Shown here piece after piece: positions 7,964 to 16,835 of a stretch of 64,000 nucleotides of DNA (the first letter of the stretch is position 1; the number at the start of each line of letters is the position of its first letter). Source of the stretch: Salinimicrobium flavum (GTDB taxonomy: Bacteria > Bacteroidota > Bacteroidia > Flavobacteriales > Flavobacteriaceae). Under the pieces are notes generated by a model, which saw nothing but the letters and a program-made list of their open reading frames with translations, had not been told where the DNA came from and searched no databases. The translations under genes were made by a program, and so were the position numbers. Location: NCBI RefSeq assembly GCF_042684505.1, contig NZ_JBHULT010000010.1, positions 434,001 to 498,000 on the forward strand, read 5' to 3'.

Positions 7964-8842
7964 ATGGGGCACGAGCATCACCATCATCATACTGCAGGAA
8001 AAAATCTCAAATTCGCCTTTTTTTTAAATGCCGGATTTACGGTTTTTGAATTGATAGGCGGGTTTTACGTCAATAGTGTGGCCATAGTATCTGATGCCGT
8101 GCATGACCTGGGAGATACACTTTCCCTGGGAACCAGCTGGTATCTACAGAATAAATCCAAACAGGCCAGCAATACCCGTTATTCCTTCGGATATAAACGT
8201 TTCTCCCTCCTGGGAGCCCTCATTAATAGTCTTGTTCTTATTGGAGGATCAATCTTCGTGATCTCTGAAGCGATAAAAAGGATCATTTCCCCTGAACCTT
8301 CTGATGCGGTGGGAATGCTCCTGTTCGCTATTGTAGGAGTTGCGGTGAATGGGATAGCTGCGTTTAAATTAAGTAAAGGAACATCACTGAATGAGAAAGT
8401 GGTCTCCTGGCACCTTATGGAAGATGTCTTGGGCTGGGTGGCAGTATTGATCGTGGCGGTAACCCTGCAATTCTGGGATAACTATTACCTTGATCCCGCA
8501 CTCTCCCTGTTAATCACCCTCTTTATTTTGTGGAATGTCTATAAAAGATTAAAGGAAACGCTCTTTATCTTTTTGCAGGGGGTTCCGGAAGAGATCAATA
8601 TCCCGGAAATTGAGGAGAAAATTTTACAGGTCCCTAATATAGCCTCGGTTCATCATACGCATGTATGGTCACTCGAAGGAACAGACCATATTTTCACCAC
8701 TCACATCAAACTACAGAATATAAATAGTTTCAGGCAATTACTTGACCTGAAAAATGAGGTTAAGAAGCTTCTTAAGGAATATAATTTTGACCACTACACT
8801 ATCGAGACAGAACTTGACCAGGAAACCTGTGAGCTAATGTAA
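7964..8842 (+). CDS. cation diffusion facilitator (zinc/cobalt exporter)
   Basis: A 292-residue proton-coupled metal exporter of the CDF/CzcD-ZitB branch. It opens with a metal-binding run (GHEHHHHH at residues 2-9) and has six membrane helices. The transport zinc site is complete: H47 and D51 in helix 2 and H150 and D154 in helix 5, the HxxxD pairs expected for zinc. The C-terminal cytoplasmic domain contains HHTHVWSLEG, typical of the metal-sensing dimer domain. It has its own promoter and ends directly against the convergent helicase gene. Confidence 0.93.
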   Translation: MGHEHHHHHTAGKNLKFAFFLNAGFTVFELIGGFYVNSVAIVSDAVHDLGDTLSLGTSWYLQNKSKQASNTRYSFGYKRFSLLGALINSLVLIGGSIFVISEAIKRIISPEPSDAVGMLLFAIVGVAVNGIAAFKLSKGTSLNEKVVSWHLMEDVLGWVAVLIVAVTLQFWDNYYLDPALSLLITLFILWNVYKRLKETLFIFLQGVPEEINIPEIEEKILQVPNIASVHHTHVWSLEGTDHIFTTHIKLQNINSFRQLLDLKNEVKKLLKEYNFDHYTIETELDQETCELM

Positions 8843-9955
8843 CTACCTTATCTGCGTGAATTTAATGCCTAACTCCCGCTCAAGTTGGCGAAGCTTTTTA
8901 AGCTCATACTGGTTCACCAGTGCCAGGGAGATTCCGGTTTTTCCTGCACGGGCAGTACGCCCGCTCCGGTGGGTATAATAGTCGGTTTGTTCGGGTAACT
9001 GGTAATGCACCACAAAGGCAAGGTTGGCAACATCAATACCTCTTGCAGCAACATCTGTAGAGACCAGTAAACGCAGGGATTTGTTCTTAAATGCCCTCAT
9101 GACCTTATCCCTATCCTTCTGTAACATATCGCCTTCCAGCAGTCCCACTTCGTGATTCTTTGCGTTTAATTGCCCGGCAAGAGTCCTTGCAGCGGCCTTG
9201 GTTTTAGTGAAAATTATTCCGCGCTGTTTTCCCATAGATTTCAGGAAGTAAGCAAGGGTATCCAGTTTTTTGTTGTCGTCTTCGCTCACGAACTGGTGCA
9301 TGATCCCGGTATTGACGGCATCATTTTTATCTATGTTTACCCTGCGGGCATTTTTATCAACATATTTATTGATGATCTCATTAAGGTCCTGCGGAATGGT
9401 AGCAGAAAACAACCAGACTTTCCTTTCTGGAGATTTGGTAGCTTCAAGGATCGTGGTAAGATCCTTTTTAAAGCCCATGCTCAGCATTTCATCTGCTTCA
9501 TCCAGAACAAGGGTTTTGATCGCAGAAATATCCACGGCCTTACGATTCATTAGATCGATCAAACGACCGGGGGTCGCTACCACAATCTGGGTAGGACGGT
9601 TTAGCCTGGCTATTTGAATATCTATCTTTTCCCCTCCATACACTGCTTCGGTAAAGACCTTGTCTGAATATTTGGTGAATTTAAAGAGTTGTTTGGCGAT
9701 CTGCTGTCCAAGTTCCCGGGTAGGAGACAAAATAAGTGCCTGCACCTGTTTTTTGGCAGGGTCGATTTGGGCCAGTAAAGGCAATCCAAATGCGGCAGTT
9801 TTCCCCGTTCCTGTCTGGGCCTGCCCCACAAAATCCACAGTTCCTTCTGTAAGTACGGGAATGGCCGCTTCCTGTATCTTCGTAGGGGTATGAATCCCCA
9901 TTTCGTTTAGTCCCTTAATAATATTTTCTGAAACTCCCAGCTCCTTAAATGTCAT
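8843..9955 (-). CDS. DEAD-box RNA helicase, core only
   Basis: An ATP-dependent RNA helicase of 370 residues. Motif I AQTGTGKT is at 46-53, DEAD at 152-155, SAT at 184-186, and HRSGRTAR near the end. The upstream ATG at 9991 is unlikely because a near-consensus -7 box (TATCTTCG, 9972-9979) lies inside it, so MTFKELGV at 9955 is chosen. The protein stops just after the second RecA domain (GIKFTQIR), without the C-terminal RNA-binding domain that many Bacteroidota relatives of this type have. Its stop touches the stop of the convergent CDF gene, with no bases between. It may help cold-shock RNA unwinding or ribosome assembly (inference). Confidence 0.92.
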   Translation of the reverse strand: MTFKELGVSENIIKGLNEMGIHTPTKIQEAAIPVLTEGTVDFVGQAQTGTGKTAAFGLPLLAQIDPAKKQVQALILSPTRELGQQIAKQLFKFTKYSDKVFTEAVYGGEKIDIQIARLNRPTQIVVATPGRLIDLMNRKAVDISAIKTLVLDEADEMLSMGFKKDLTTILEATKSPERKVWLFSATIPQDLNEIINKYVDKNARRVNIDKNDAVNTGIMHQFVSEDDNKKLDTLAYFLKSMGKQRGIIFTKTKAAARTLAGQLNAKNHEVGLLEGDMLQKDRDKVMRAFKNKSLRLLVSTDVAARGIDVANLAFVVHYQLPEQTDYYTHRSGRTARAGKTGISLALVNQYELKKLRQLERELGIKFTQIR

Positions 9956-9971
9956 CTCGTTAATTTTTTGC

Positions 9972-9979
9972 GAAGATAG
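9972..9979 (-). promoter_or_regulatory. probable -7 box of the DEAD-box helicase
   Basis: TATCTTCG on the minus strand has one mismatch to TAnnTTTG. Its position favours the helicase start at 9955 over 9991. Confidence 0.4.
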
Positions 9980-10178
9980 CTCTATTCCCAAACCCCATAC
10001 AACAAATCAGGGTATTTCTTCAGGCTAATGCTGCTCAGGGAGCTACTGTTTTTTGTAGGAATCCGCACCTGAATATTCCTAAAAATGAGCTTGTTAAATT
10101 GAAGCTAAACCCGATTTTTTAAATTTTTCTTTGAGAAATTAATAGTAATTTGGGTGTATAACCATTAAAAAAACAACC

Positions 10179-10322
10179 ATGCTTACTATCATTTTAAATA
10201 TTCTATTACCCCCTCTGGCAGTCTATTTGAACCATGGAGTAGGAACCACCTTATTGATTAGTATAGTGCTGACCTTGATAGGTTGGCTTCCTGGAGTGAT
10301 CCATGCGTTTATTGTAAATTAA
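10179..10322 (+). CDS. Pmp3/YqaE-family small membrane protein
   Basis: A 47-residue protein with two hydrophobic helices. ILLPPLAVYLNHG (residues 8-20) and the C-terminal LTLIGWLPGVIHAF are the recognisable Pmp3/YqaE (UPF0057) signature, and the length matches the family. Relatives are membrane proteins linked to salt, cold or membrane-potential stress. The ATG at 10179 follows an A-rich leader. The gene lies between the leftward helicase and the leftward galE, so it is a single-gene unit ending beside a structured inverted-repeat element. Confidence 0.9.
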   Translation: MLTIILNILLPPLAVYLNHGVGTTLLISIVLTLIGWLPGVIHAFIVN

Positions 10323-10333
10323 TTTCTGTATAT

Positions 10334-10451
10334 AAACTGTCTAAAATATAAATTCCCCCTTATTACGATCTGCCTTTGCGGGTTTTTAAACCCCATACAA
10401 AAGGCTTGTAAAGTTTGAATTAGCCCTTTAAGCTTATATTTTAGACAGTTT
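10334..10451. repeat. 118-bp element with perfect 18-bp terminal inverted repeats
   Basis: AAACTGTCTAAAATATAA at 10334-10351 is perfectly inverted at 10434-10451. The trinucleotide TAT flanks both ends (10331-10333 and 10452-10454), like a target duplication. The interior folds into a hairpin (10372-10405, with a GGGTTT/AAACCC stem) and a second weaker one (10406-10431). It lies between the convergent YqaE and galE genes. It may be a MITE-like element, a bidirectional terminator, or both; no coding frame is inside. Confidence 0.6.
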
Positions 10452-10460
10452 TATTTTTCA

Positions 10461-11510
10461 CTACATTCCTTCTGTCTCTTCCATTTCCTTCTCCTGAAGG
10501 CGTTGTTCCCATTTCCACGCACTTTCCAATGCATTGTCTATAGAAAATTCAGCTTTCCATTTGAGTATTTCGTTTGCTTTGGTGGTATCTGCATAAGCAG
10601 CGGTTATATCACCTTCTCTTCTTCCAGTAATAGTGTATGGAAGTTTTGTTCCTGAAACTTTTTCAAAAGTCTTGATTGCTTCCAGTACCGAATTTCCTTT
10701 TCCGGTTCCCAAATTAAAAACTTCGTAATTGGTGTCTTGTTCCTCATCAAGTAGACGCTCAAGCGCAACCACATGGGCCCGGGCCAGATCAACCACGTGA
10801 ATATAATCCCTGATACAGGTACCATCGGGTGTTGGATAATCATCTCCAAAAACCGAAAGTTTTTCCCTTTTACCGATAGCTGTTTGGGTAATGAATGGCA
10901 CCAGGTTCTGGGGAGTACCTATAGGCAGTTCGCCAAGATGTGCACTTGGATGAGCACCTATAGGATTAAAGTACCTTAAGGAGATGGCGTTCAAATGTGG
11001 CGTTACTTTGCAGGTATCAAAAATTATCTCCTCTCCTATTTGTTTGGTATTGCCATATGGGGACTCTGCTTTTTTAACCGGAGCCTCTTCAGAAATCGGT
11101 AATTCATCGGCCTGCCCGTAAACCGTGCAGGAGGAACTGAAAATGAATTTTGGCGCTTCCTTTTGCTTTAGTTGTTTTAAAAGGTAGATGAGCGAATTCA
11201 GGTTGTTTTCATAATACAACAACGGATTTTCGACACTTTCTCCAACTGCTTTGGATGCAGCAAAGTGTATTACTCCTTCTATGTCAGGATATTTTTCAAA
11301 AAAGCCTTTCACAGCTGCCTTTTCGCGCAGATCAATGTTTTCGTACTCAGGGGATATTTTGGTGATTTTGGTGATCCCTCCCAAAACATCCAGAGATGAA
11401 TTGGAAAGGTTGTCGATAATAACCACTTCAAATCCTCTCTCCTGAAGGGCAACCACGGTGTGCGAACCTATAAATCCCAATCCTCCGGTTACCAGTATTT
11501 TTTTGTTCAT
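10461..11510 (-). CDS. galE: UDP-glucose 4-epimerase
   Basis: Interconverts UDP-glucose and UDP-galactose in the cytosol and supplies sugar nucleotides for envelope polysaccharides. The 349-residue product has the NAD-binding GGLGFIGSH motif near the N-terminus, the catalytic serine in FSSSCTVYG and the YGNTK (YxxxK) motif. The start at 11510 (MNKKILVTGG) is preferred to an ATG at 11537 because a -7-like box, TTAATTTG, overlaps the upstream start (11535-11542). It stands alone; an unusual inverted-repeat element follows its stop. Confidence 0.95.
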   Translation of the reverse strand: MNKKILVTGGLGFIGSHTVVALQERGFEVVIIDNLSNSSLDVLGGITKITKISPEYENIDLREKAAVKGFFEKYPDIEGVIHFAASKAVGESVENPLLYYENNLNSLIYLLKQLKQKEAPKFIFSSSCTVYGQADELPISEEAPVKKAESPYGNTKQIGEEIIFDTCKVTPHLNAISLRYFNPIGAHPSAHLGELPIGTPQNLVPFITQTAIGKREKLSVFGDDYPTPDGTCIRDYIHVVDLARAHVVALERLLDEEQDTNYEVFNLGTGKGNSVLEAIKTFEKVSGTKLPYTITGRREGDITAAYADTTKANEILKWKAEFSIDNALESAWKWEQRLQEKEMEETEGM

Positions 11511-11671
11511 CTTGTTGTTCTCTTTATGTGGGAGCAAATTAAGAAAATACGCCCTTACAGCCTTGACCTTAATAAAGATTTAGAGGTTTTTCCCTTTCTC
11601 AGATTGATTTACATGAAGAGAACAGCCTCTGAAAACCATCTTTTTTCAAAGAAATATCGTAAAGAATAAAG

Positions 11672-11679
11672 TATATTTG
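11672..11679 (+). promoter_or_regulatory. -7 box of the DUF3817-MscS unit
   Basis: TATATTTG matches TAnnTTTG exactly and lies 22 bases before the ATG of the DUF3817 gene. Confidence 0.6.
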
Positions 11680-11701
11680 CACCATCAAAAAACAAGATAA
11701 T

Positions 11702-11986
11702 ATGACGCTGGATCAACAGGTTAAATCGTTTAGATGGATCAGTATTTTTGAAGGAATCTCTTTTCTGGTACTGCTTTTAATTGCCATGCCTTTAAAATAT
11801 ATTTGGAATGCGCCCGAAATGGTGCAGATCGTGGGAATGGCCCATGGCCTTCTTTTTGTTGCTTATATTCTTGGAGCTTTGTGGTTGTACAGAAAACTGG
11901 ATTGGAAATTCAGCACTTTAATGATCATTTGCATTAGTTCAGTCCTGCCTCTTGGCCCCTTCTATGTTGAAAAAAAATATCTATAG
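11702..11986 (+). CDS. DUF3817-type small membrane protein
   Basis: A 94-residue protein with three hydrophobic helices. FRWISIFEGISFLVLL and the central GMAHGLLFVAYI are the pattern I associate with DUF3817 integral membrane proteins, which have no established function. It has its own promoter and ends three bases before the MscS-type channel gene, so the two are co-transcribed and possibly both respond to envelope or osmotic stress (inference). Confidence 0.8.
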   Translation: MTLDQQVKSFRWISIFEGISFLVLLLIAMPLKYIWNAPEMVQIVGMAHGLLFVAYILGALWLYRKLDWKFSTLMIICISSVLPLGPFYVEKKYL

Positions 11987-11989
11987 TCC

Positions 11990-13309
11990 ATGTGGGAAGA
12001 TATAAAGAATCTGAGTAATTTTTTAGCAGAATATCTTATTGGAAAAGGCTTAGATGGAGACATTGCCCGCTTCCTGAATATGCTGGTAAATATTGCAGTG
12101 GTCTTCGTTTTATGGTATTTAATTCATCTCATCACGAAGAGGCTTCTTCTTACTGCTTTTCAGAAATTCACCAATAAAACCAAAACCACTTTTGACGATT
12201 ACCTGGTAAAGAGTAATTTTCCAAGGTATGTGAGCAACATCTTCCCTCTTTTACTGTTGATCATTACGGTTCCTATAGTATTTGAAGATTATCCAAAACT
12301 GCTTTCGGTTTTTAAAAAATTGGTTAATATCTATATTATTCTTCTTACCGTACTCATTTGCAGAAGTTTATTGCGTACCACCACAAATTACATGAAGCGG
12401 CACGAACGCTATCATGATAAACCTATTGAAAGCTACACCCAGGTTTTAATGATCGTCTTTTGGTCAATTGGTTTTATCTTTATTTTTTCTGAGATCACAG
12501 AGAGATCTGTTTTAGGTTTTCTTATTTCTTTGGGAGCTGCTTCTGCAATCATCCTGCTCATATTCAAAGACACCATAATGGGTTTTGTAGCTTCCATTCA
12601 GGTATCGGTCAATGATATCGTACGTATTGGAGACTGGATCACCTTTAGTAAATATGGAGCCGACGGATTTGTGACCGAGATCAACCTCGCTACAGTAAAG
12701 GTCCAGAACTGGGACAATACTTTTACCACCATCCCTACCTATAATCTCATTGGCGATTCTTTCCAGAACTGGCGCGGTATGCAGGAATCCCCGGGAAGAC
12801 GCATCAAACGATCCCTGTATATCAAACAGAATTCCATTCGATATGTTACCGCAGAAGATATTGCCAAATTTGAAGAATTTGACCTTATCTCGCCGTACAT
12901 TAAAGAGCGGCAGCAGGAGATCAACCTTTACAATGAGAAGCTGCAGGTAAATAAAAAATACCTTATTAATGGCAGGCATCAAACCAACCTGGGGATATTT
13001 AGAAACTATGCCCTTAGTTACCTCAAATCCCACTCACAGGTCAACCAGGAAATGACCATGATGGTTCGCCACCTTGCTCCCACCACACAAGGTATTCCGT
13101 TGGAGATCTATTGCTTTAGCAATGAAAAGCGATGGGAATATTACGAAGGGATTACGGCAGATATTTTTGATCACCTTATTGCTGCCATTCCTTTTTTCGA
13201 CCTGCAACTATTTGAGGCTCCTTCGGGTGACGATATCTTGAAAGCGGTAAAAGGGATAAGTACCGTATCGCTATCTCCTGAGGCTGCAGTGATGGAAAAA
13301 CCCCAATAA
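11990..13309 (+). CDS. mechanosensitive channel, MscS/YbdG-like
   Basis: A 439-residue membrane protein with about five membrane segments at the N-terminus, a pore-lining helix region around LGFLISLGAASAIILL, and the MscS beta domain (SVNDIVRIGDWITF...VTEINLATVKVQNWDNTF). The long C-terminal soluble region and overall length fit the YbdG branch of small-conductance channels, which relieve osmotic downshock. It follows the DUF3817 gene after three bases. Confidence in the family is high; the conductance class is inferred. Confidence 0.9.
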   Translation: MWEDIKNLSNFLAEYLIGKGLDGDIARFLNMLVNIAVVFVLWYLIHLITKRLLLTAFQKFTNKTKTTFDDYLVKSNFPRYVSNIFPLLLLIITVPIVFEDYPKLLSVFKKLVNIYIILLTVLICRSLLRTTTNYMKRHERYHDKPIESYTQVLMIVFWSIGFIFIFSEITERSVLGFLISLGAASAIILLIFKDTIMGFVASIQVSVNDIVRIGDWITFSKYGADGFVTEINLATVKVQNWDNTFTTIPTYNLIGDSFQNWRGMQESPGRRIKRSLYIKQNSIRYVTAEDIAKFEEFDLISPYIKERQQEINLYNEKLQVNKKYLINGRHQTNLGIFRNYALSYLKSHSQVNQEMTMMVRHLAPTTQGIPLEIYCFSNEKRWEYYEGITADIFDHLIAAIPFFDLQLFEAPSGDDILKAVKGISTVSLSPEAAVMEKPQ

Positions 13310-13377
13310 AAAGATAATTTTCCTACAAAAGAAAAATTTACTGCTTACCTTCATCAACAGGTAAAATAAAACCCGGC

Positions 13378-14475
13378 ATGAAACTTAAACCCATTTTACA
13401 GGCCATAGGGATCCTGGCAGTAATTTTGACCCTCTTCCCTTTTGTCGCTGCAGATTTCTGGTGGATTCGCATGTTTGATTTTCCCCACGTACAGCTTACT
13501 CTTTTTACCCTGGCAGCAATCATGTTCTATTTTTTCCGGTTTGACATTCGGTCGTGGCGTGATTATGCTTTCTTGCTGATCCTTTCTGGTTGCTTCCTGC
13601 TGCAGTTAACCAAGATATACCCATATACCCCTTTTGCTTCCCATCAGGTAAAAGAAAATGAACAGGTTGACCATCGTCGCACCCTAAGTCTCTTTGCTTC
13701 TAATGTACTTCAGGATAATGAAGAACACCAAAGAGTCCTGGACGAGGTCCTTACCCAGGATGCAGATCTGCTTATCTTTACAGAGACCAATCAAAGATGG
13801 CGTGATGCCCTGCAGCCTGCTTTAAAGGAATACGGATATTCCTACCAGGTAGAAATTCCTTTAGACAACACTTACGGAATGCTTTTTTATTCCAGATACA
13901 AATTAATTGACCCACAGGCGAAGTTTTTAATAGATGACAGTATTCCTTCCATTCATACCTTAGTTGAACTTCCCTCGAACGAGATCGTACAGCTTCACAT
14001 CATCCATCCTACTCCCCCAATGCCTCCCCATGATGGTTCTTCTACAGACAGGGATGCCGAGATGTTGATGGTTGCAAAAATGGCCCTCGAGGCTAAATAT
14101 CCTGTGATAGTTGCGGGAGATTTCAATGATGTAGCCTGGTCTGAATCTACCAAACTTTTTCAAAGGGTGAGTAGGCTGCTGGACCCCAGGAAAGGACGGG
14201 GATTCTACAATACTTTCAATGCGAAAAGTTGGCTCATGCGCTGGCCGCTGGATCACTTGTTTGTGTCTGAAGAATTCCGGATCATGGACTTGCGACTGGG
14301 CCAGGATGTAGAGTCAGATCATTTCCCCCTTTATGCAAAACTCAGTCTTGAACCCTCGGGTGCCAAGATCCAGGAAAAATCTGCTCCTTCTGAAGATGAC
14401 CTGAAAGCAGGCGAGAAGCAGATCGAGAATGAAGAAGAAAAAACCCAAAAAGAAGAGGCGAAAGGCGAAAATTAA
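13378..14475 (+). CDS. membrane-anchored endonuclease/exonuclease/phosphatase family protein
   Basis: A 365-residue protein whose first 90 or so residues hold about three membrane helices, followed by an EEP-fold domain. Recognisable metal-site motifs are DADLLIFTETNQ, VIVAGDFND and the C-terminal SDHFPLY. The last 30 residues are a charged Glu/Lys-rich tail. Relatives cleave phosphodiesters in nucleic acids or lipids; the substrate here is unknown, and the anchored catalytic domain probably faces the periplasm. Its stop overlaps by three bases the end of the convergent thioesterase remnant. Confidence 0.85.
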   Translation: MKLKPILQAIGILAVILTLFPFVAADFWWIRMFDFPHVQLTLFTLAAIMFYFFRFDIRSWRDYAFLLILSGCFLLQLTKIYPYTPFASHQVKENEQVDHRRTLSLFASNVLQDNEEHQRVLDEVLTQDADLLIFTETNQRWRDALQPALKEYGYSYQVEIPLDNTYGMLFYSRYKLIDPQAKFLIDDSIPSIHTLVELPSNEIVQLHIIHPTPPMPPHDGSSTDRDAEMLMVAKMALEAKYPVIVAGDFNDVAWSESTKLFQRVSRLLDPRKGRGFYNTFNAKSWLMRWPLDHLFVSEEFRIMDLRLGQDVESDHFPLYAKLSLEPSGAKIQEKSAPSEDDLKAGEKQIENEEEKTQKEEAKGEN

Positions 14476-14861
14476 TCTGCCAGTCGATCTTTGACGTATT
14501 CGATCTTCGTCTTCCCGTGTGGTTTGGCTTTGCCTTCTTTGTCAAGAGATACCATTACGATCTTTTCAATGGTAATAATACTTTCCCGCGTCATTTTATT
14601 CCTTACCTCACAACATTAAGTGAGGGAGGCGGTCCCGAATTTTATCACGTCCATTCCAATTTCTATAATATCCCCTTCCCTCGCAGAACTCCTGAAATCG
14701 ATCTCGCTCATATACTTTGTTACAGTTCGCGGATTTTCCAGCTGAATAATTGAATAGAGGGCAGCTTCCTCATCGATCCATTCCAGCAAACGTCCGCCAA
14801 ACAAAGTGCCGTTAGGATTGAGGTCCTGGGGTTTGATCCATTTTCGGGTGTGAAATCTCAT
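14472..14861 (-). pseudogene. acyl-CoA thioesterase (hotdog) with in-frame stop
   Basis: The first 81 codons encode a typical acyl-CoA thioesterase start: NPNGTLFGGRLLEWIDEEAA carries the hotdog catalytic region. A TAA at 14616-14618 follows KFGTASLT, but the same frame then continues for 47 more well-formed codons (CCEVRNKMTR ... KPHGKTKIEYVKDRL), exactly the expected rest of the family, to a TAA at 14472-14474. The normal protein would be 129 residues. One substitution (TTA to TAA, expected Leu) explains it. It is therefore a recent pseudogene, a read-through gene, or a sequence error. It follows the Nudix gene on the same strand. Confidence 0.85.
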
Positions 14862-14882
14862 ATTACCTGTTGATTTTTGTCG

Positions 14883-15314
14883 TTATAAAGTTTTTTCTGA
14901 ATGATATTGCTGCACAGCGAATTCCAGGATTTCCTGGTGGTCAAAGGCCAGTTCGGGCAGTTCCTGCAAGTTGAACCAGCGTGCATCTGAAGCATCATCA
15001 TTCCCTTTCACTTCTTCTTCGGAAGCTGCCTCTCCCCAAAACGCTATGCTTATGGTCCTGCCTCGGGGATCACGACCCGGAGTTCCAAAGGCCCGAAGTT
15101 GGTATACTTTCCCGACCTTTAAGCCGGTCTCTTCTTCCAGTTCTCTTTTCGCACCGTCTTCAAGTGTTTCGTTCTCTTCCAGGAATCCACCGGGTATGCC
15201 CCATTTATCTTTAAAAGGTTCAGATTTCCTTTTGACCAACAGCACCTTTTCCACTTTTTGACTCTTGTAGAAAACCACACAGTCTGTGGTAACCGCTATT
15301 TCCTGTTTTGACAT
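14883..15314 (-). CDS. Nudix hydrolase
   Basis: A 143-residue pyrophosphohydrolase. The Nudix box is complete, from G43 through E49, R57, E58, E61, E62 and G64 (GGFLEENETLEDGAKRELEE is its core), so a divalent-metal active site is expected. The N-terminal DCVVFYKSQ...VLLVKRKSEPFKDKWGIPGG pattern is like ADP-ribose or NrtR-type sugar-nucleotide hydrolases, but no DNA-binding domain follows. It lies between the aldehyde dehydrogenase (2 bases away) and the broken thioesterase (21 bases away), all on the minus strand. Confidence 0.9.
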   Translation of the reverse strand: MSKQEIAVTTDCVVFYKSQKVEKVLLVKRKSEPFKDKWGIPGGFLEENETLEDGAKRELEEETGLKVGKVYQLRAFGTPGRDPRGRTISIAFWGEAASEEEVKGNDDASDARWFNLQELPELAFDHQEILEFAVQQYHSEKTL

Positions 15315-15316
15315 AT

Positions 15317-16675
15317 CTATATCTTTTTAATGAACACCGTTTTAATATTTACGAATTCCCTGATCCCTAAAAAGGACAGCTCCCTTCCATAACCAGAATT
15401 CTTAGTGCCTCCAAAAGGTAACCTGGGATCACTCTTTACCAGTTCATTTACGAAAACAGCCCCGTCCTCGAATAGAGGAACCATTCTTTTAGCCTTTTCC
15501 AGGTCTGAAGTGAACAGGGAAACGCCAAGACCAAATTGAGACCGGTTAACCAGTTCCACCGCTTCTTGTTCTAATGTAAAGACGGTCACCCCAATTGCCG
15601 GACCAAAAGTTTCTTCGGTAAACATGGGCATATCCGGGGTAACACCGGTAACAATGGTAGGCGGGTAAAAAGCTCCTTTCCTCTCTCCACCTGCAATGAT
15701 CTCCGCTCCCATTTTAACCGACTCCTTTACCTGCTTCTCTATATCTTCCGCAAGATCCTCCCTGGCCTGCACTCCTATGAAGGTGTCCTCTGCCATGGGA
15801 TCACCGCTTTTAAGGTTCTCAACCTCTGCTTTGAATTTTTCTAAAAACCGGTCTGCGATACCTTCCTGCAATAACAACCGTTTTCCGGCAATACAGCTCT
15901 GTCCGGTGTTTTGAAAACGCGCCTGTACGCATGTTTTTACAGCCTCTTCCAGGTTAGCGTCGTTAAATACAACCAGCGCATTGCTACCTCCCAGTTCCAG
16001 GACTGTCTTTTTGATGTTTTTACCGGCGGTTGCGGCTACTTCCCTTCCCGCACCGGTGCTGCCCGTTAAGGTGACGGCTTTCACCCGGTCATCATTTATT
16101 ACCTGTTCTACCTTCTTACTGCCAATGACCAGGTTTTGAAAACATCCTTTAGGAAAACCTGCACGTTCAAAGACCTTTTGAATGTTCCCTCCCGAGATCA
16201 TCACATTGCTCGCATGTTTTAAAAGAGCGGTATTTCCTGCCATTAATGCCGGGGCAGCAAATCGAAATACCTGCCAAAATGGATAATTCCACGGCATTAC
16301 CGCCAGAACCACCCCTATGGGTTCCCATGTGATATAGCTGTTCTCAGCATCTGTTTCGACATTTACCGGTGACAGCTGTTCTTCGGCATTACCTGCATAA
16401 TATTCGCATACCCATGCGCATTTTTCGATTTCTGCCACCGCCTGGGTGATGGGCTTCCCCATTTCTTTTGAAATAGCCTCTGCATATTCCCGGCTATTCT
16501 TTTTCAATTCGGCAGCAGCATTTTTAAGTAAGCGGGACCGCTCAGCGAAAGAACTTAATCTCCAGTCTTTGTAAGCATCATCAGCTTTTTTCAGGGCTTT
16601 ATCAATATCTTCTGCGGTAAACTCCCGGTGTTCCTGCAGAATCTCCCCGTTGTACGGATTTTTGGAAAGGATCAT
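15317..16675 (-). CDS. NAD(P)-dependent succinate-semialdehyde dehydrogenase-like protein
   Basis: A 452-residue aldehyde dehydrogenase. The general base is E227 in LELGGSN and the catalytic thiol C261 in GQSCIAGKR; the cofactor-binding GSTGAG is at 205-210. The short N-terminus and the GVVLAVMPWNYPFWQVFRFAAPAL segment fit the Sad/GabD2-type succinate-semialdehyde dehydrogenases, which feed the TCA cycle. Substrate specificity cannot be proven from sequence. It heads an apparent operon with the Nudix hydrolase and thioesterase. Confidence 0.9.
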   Translation of the reverse strand: MILSKNPYNGEILQEHREFTAEDIDKALKKADDAYKDWRLSSFAERSRLLKNAAAELKKNSREYAEAISKEMGKPITQAVAEIEKCAWVCEYYAGNAEEQLSPVNVETDAENSYITWEPIGVVLAVMPWNYPFWQVFRFAAPALMAGNTALLKHASNVMISGGNIQKVFERAGFPKGCFQNLVIGSKKVEQVINDDRVKAVTLTGSTGAGREVAATAGKNIKKTVLELGGSNALVVFNDANLEEAVKTCVQARFQNTGQSCIAGKRLLLQEGIADRFLEKFKAEVENLKSGDPMAEDTFIGVQAREDLAEDIEKQVKESVKMGAEIIAGGERKGAFYPPTIVTGVTPDMPMFTEETFGPAIGVTVFTLEQEAVELVNRSQFGLGVSLFTSDLEKAKRMVPLFEDGAVFVNELVKSDPRLPFGGTKNSGYGRELSFLGIREFVNIKTVFIKKI

Positions 16676-16835
16676 TTTTTCTGTTTTTCTAAAGATAAAA
16701 AGAAGACTACAGCTTAGAAAACTATTAAATTGAAATTAACGGAAGAAGCGCCTGTTCATAAGCCGTTTATAAGTGACCCGGAGCATATGACAGAAAATCA
16801 TGCAAAAAATGTATTTTTAATTAAAACCCATAGCC

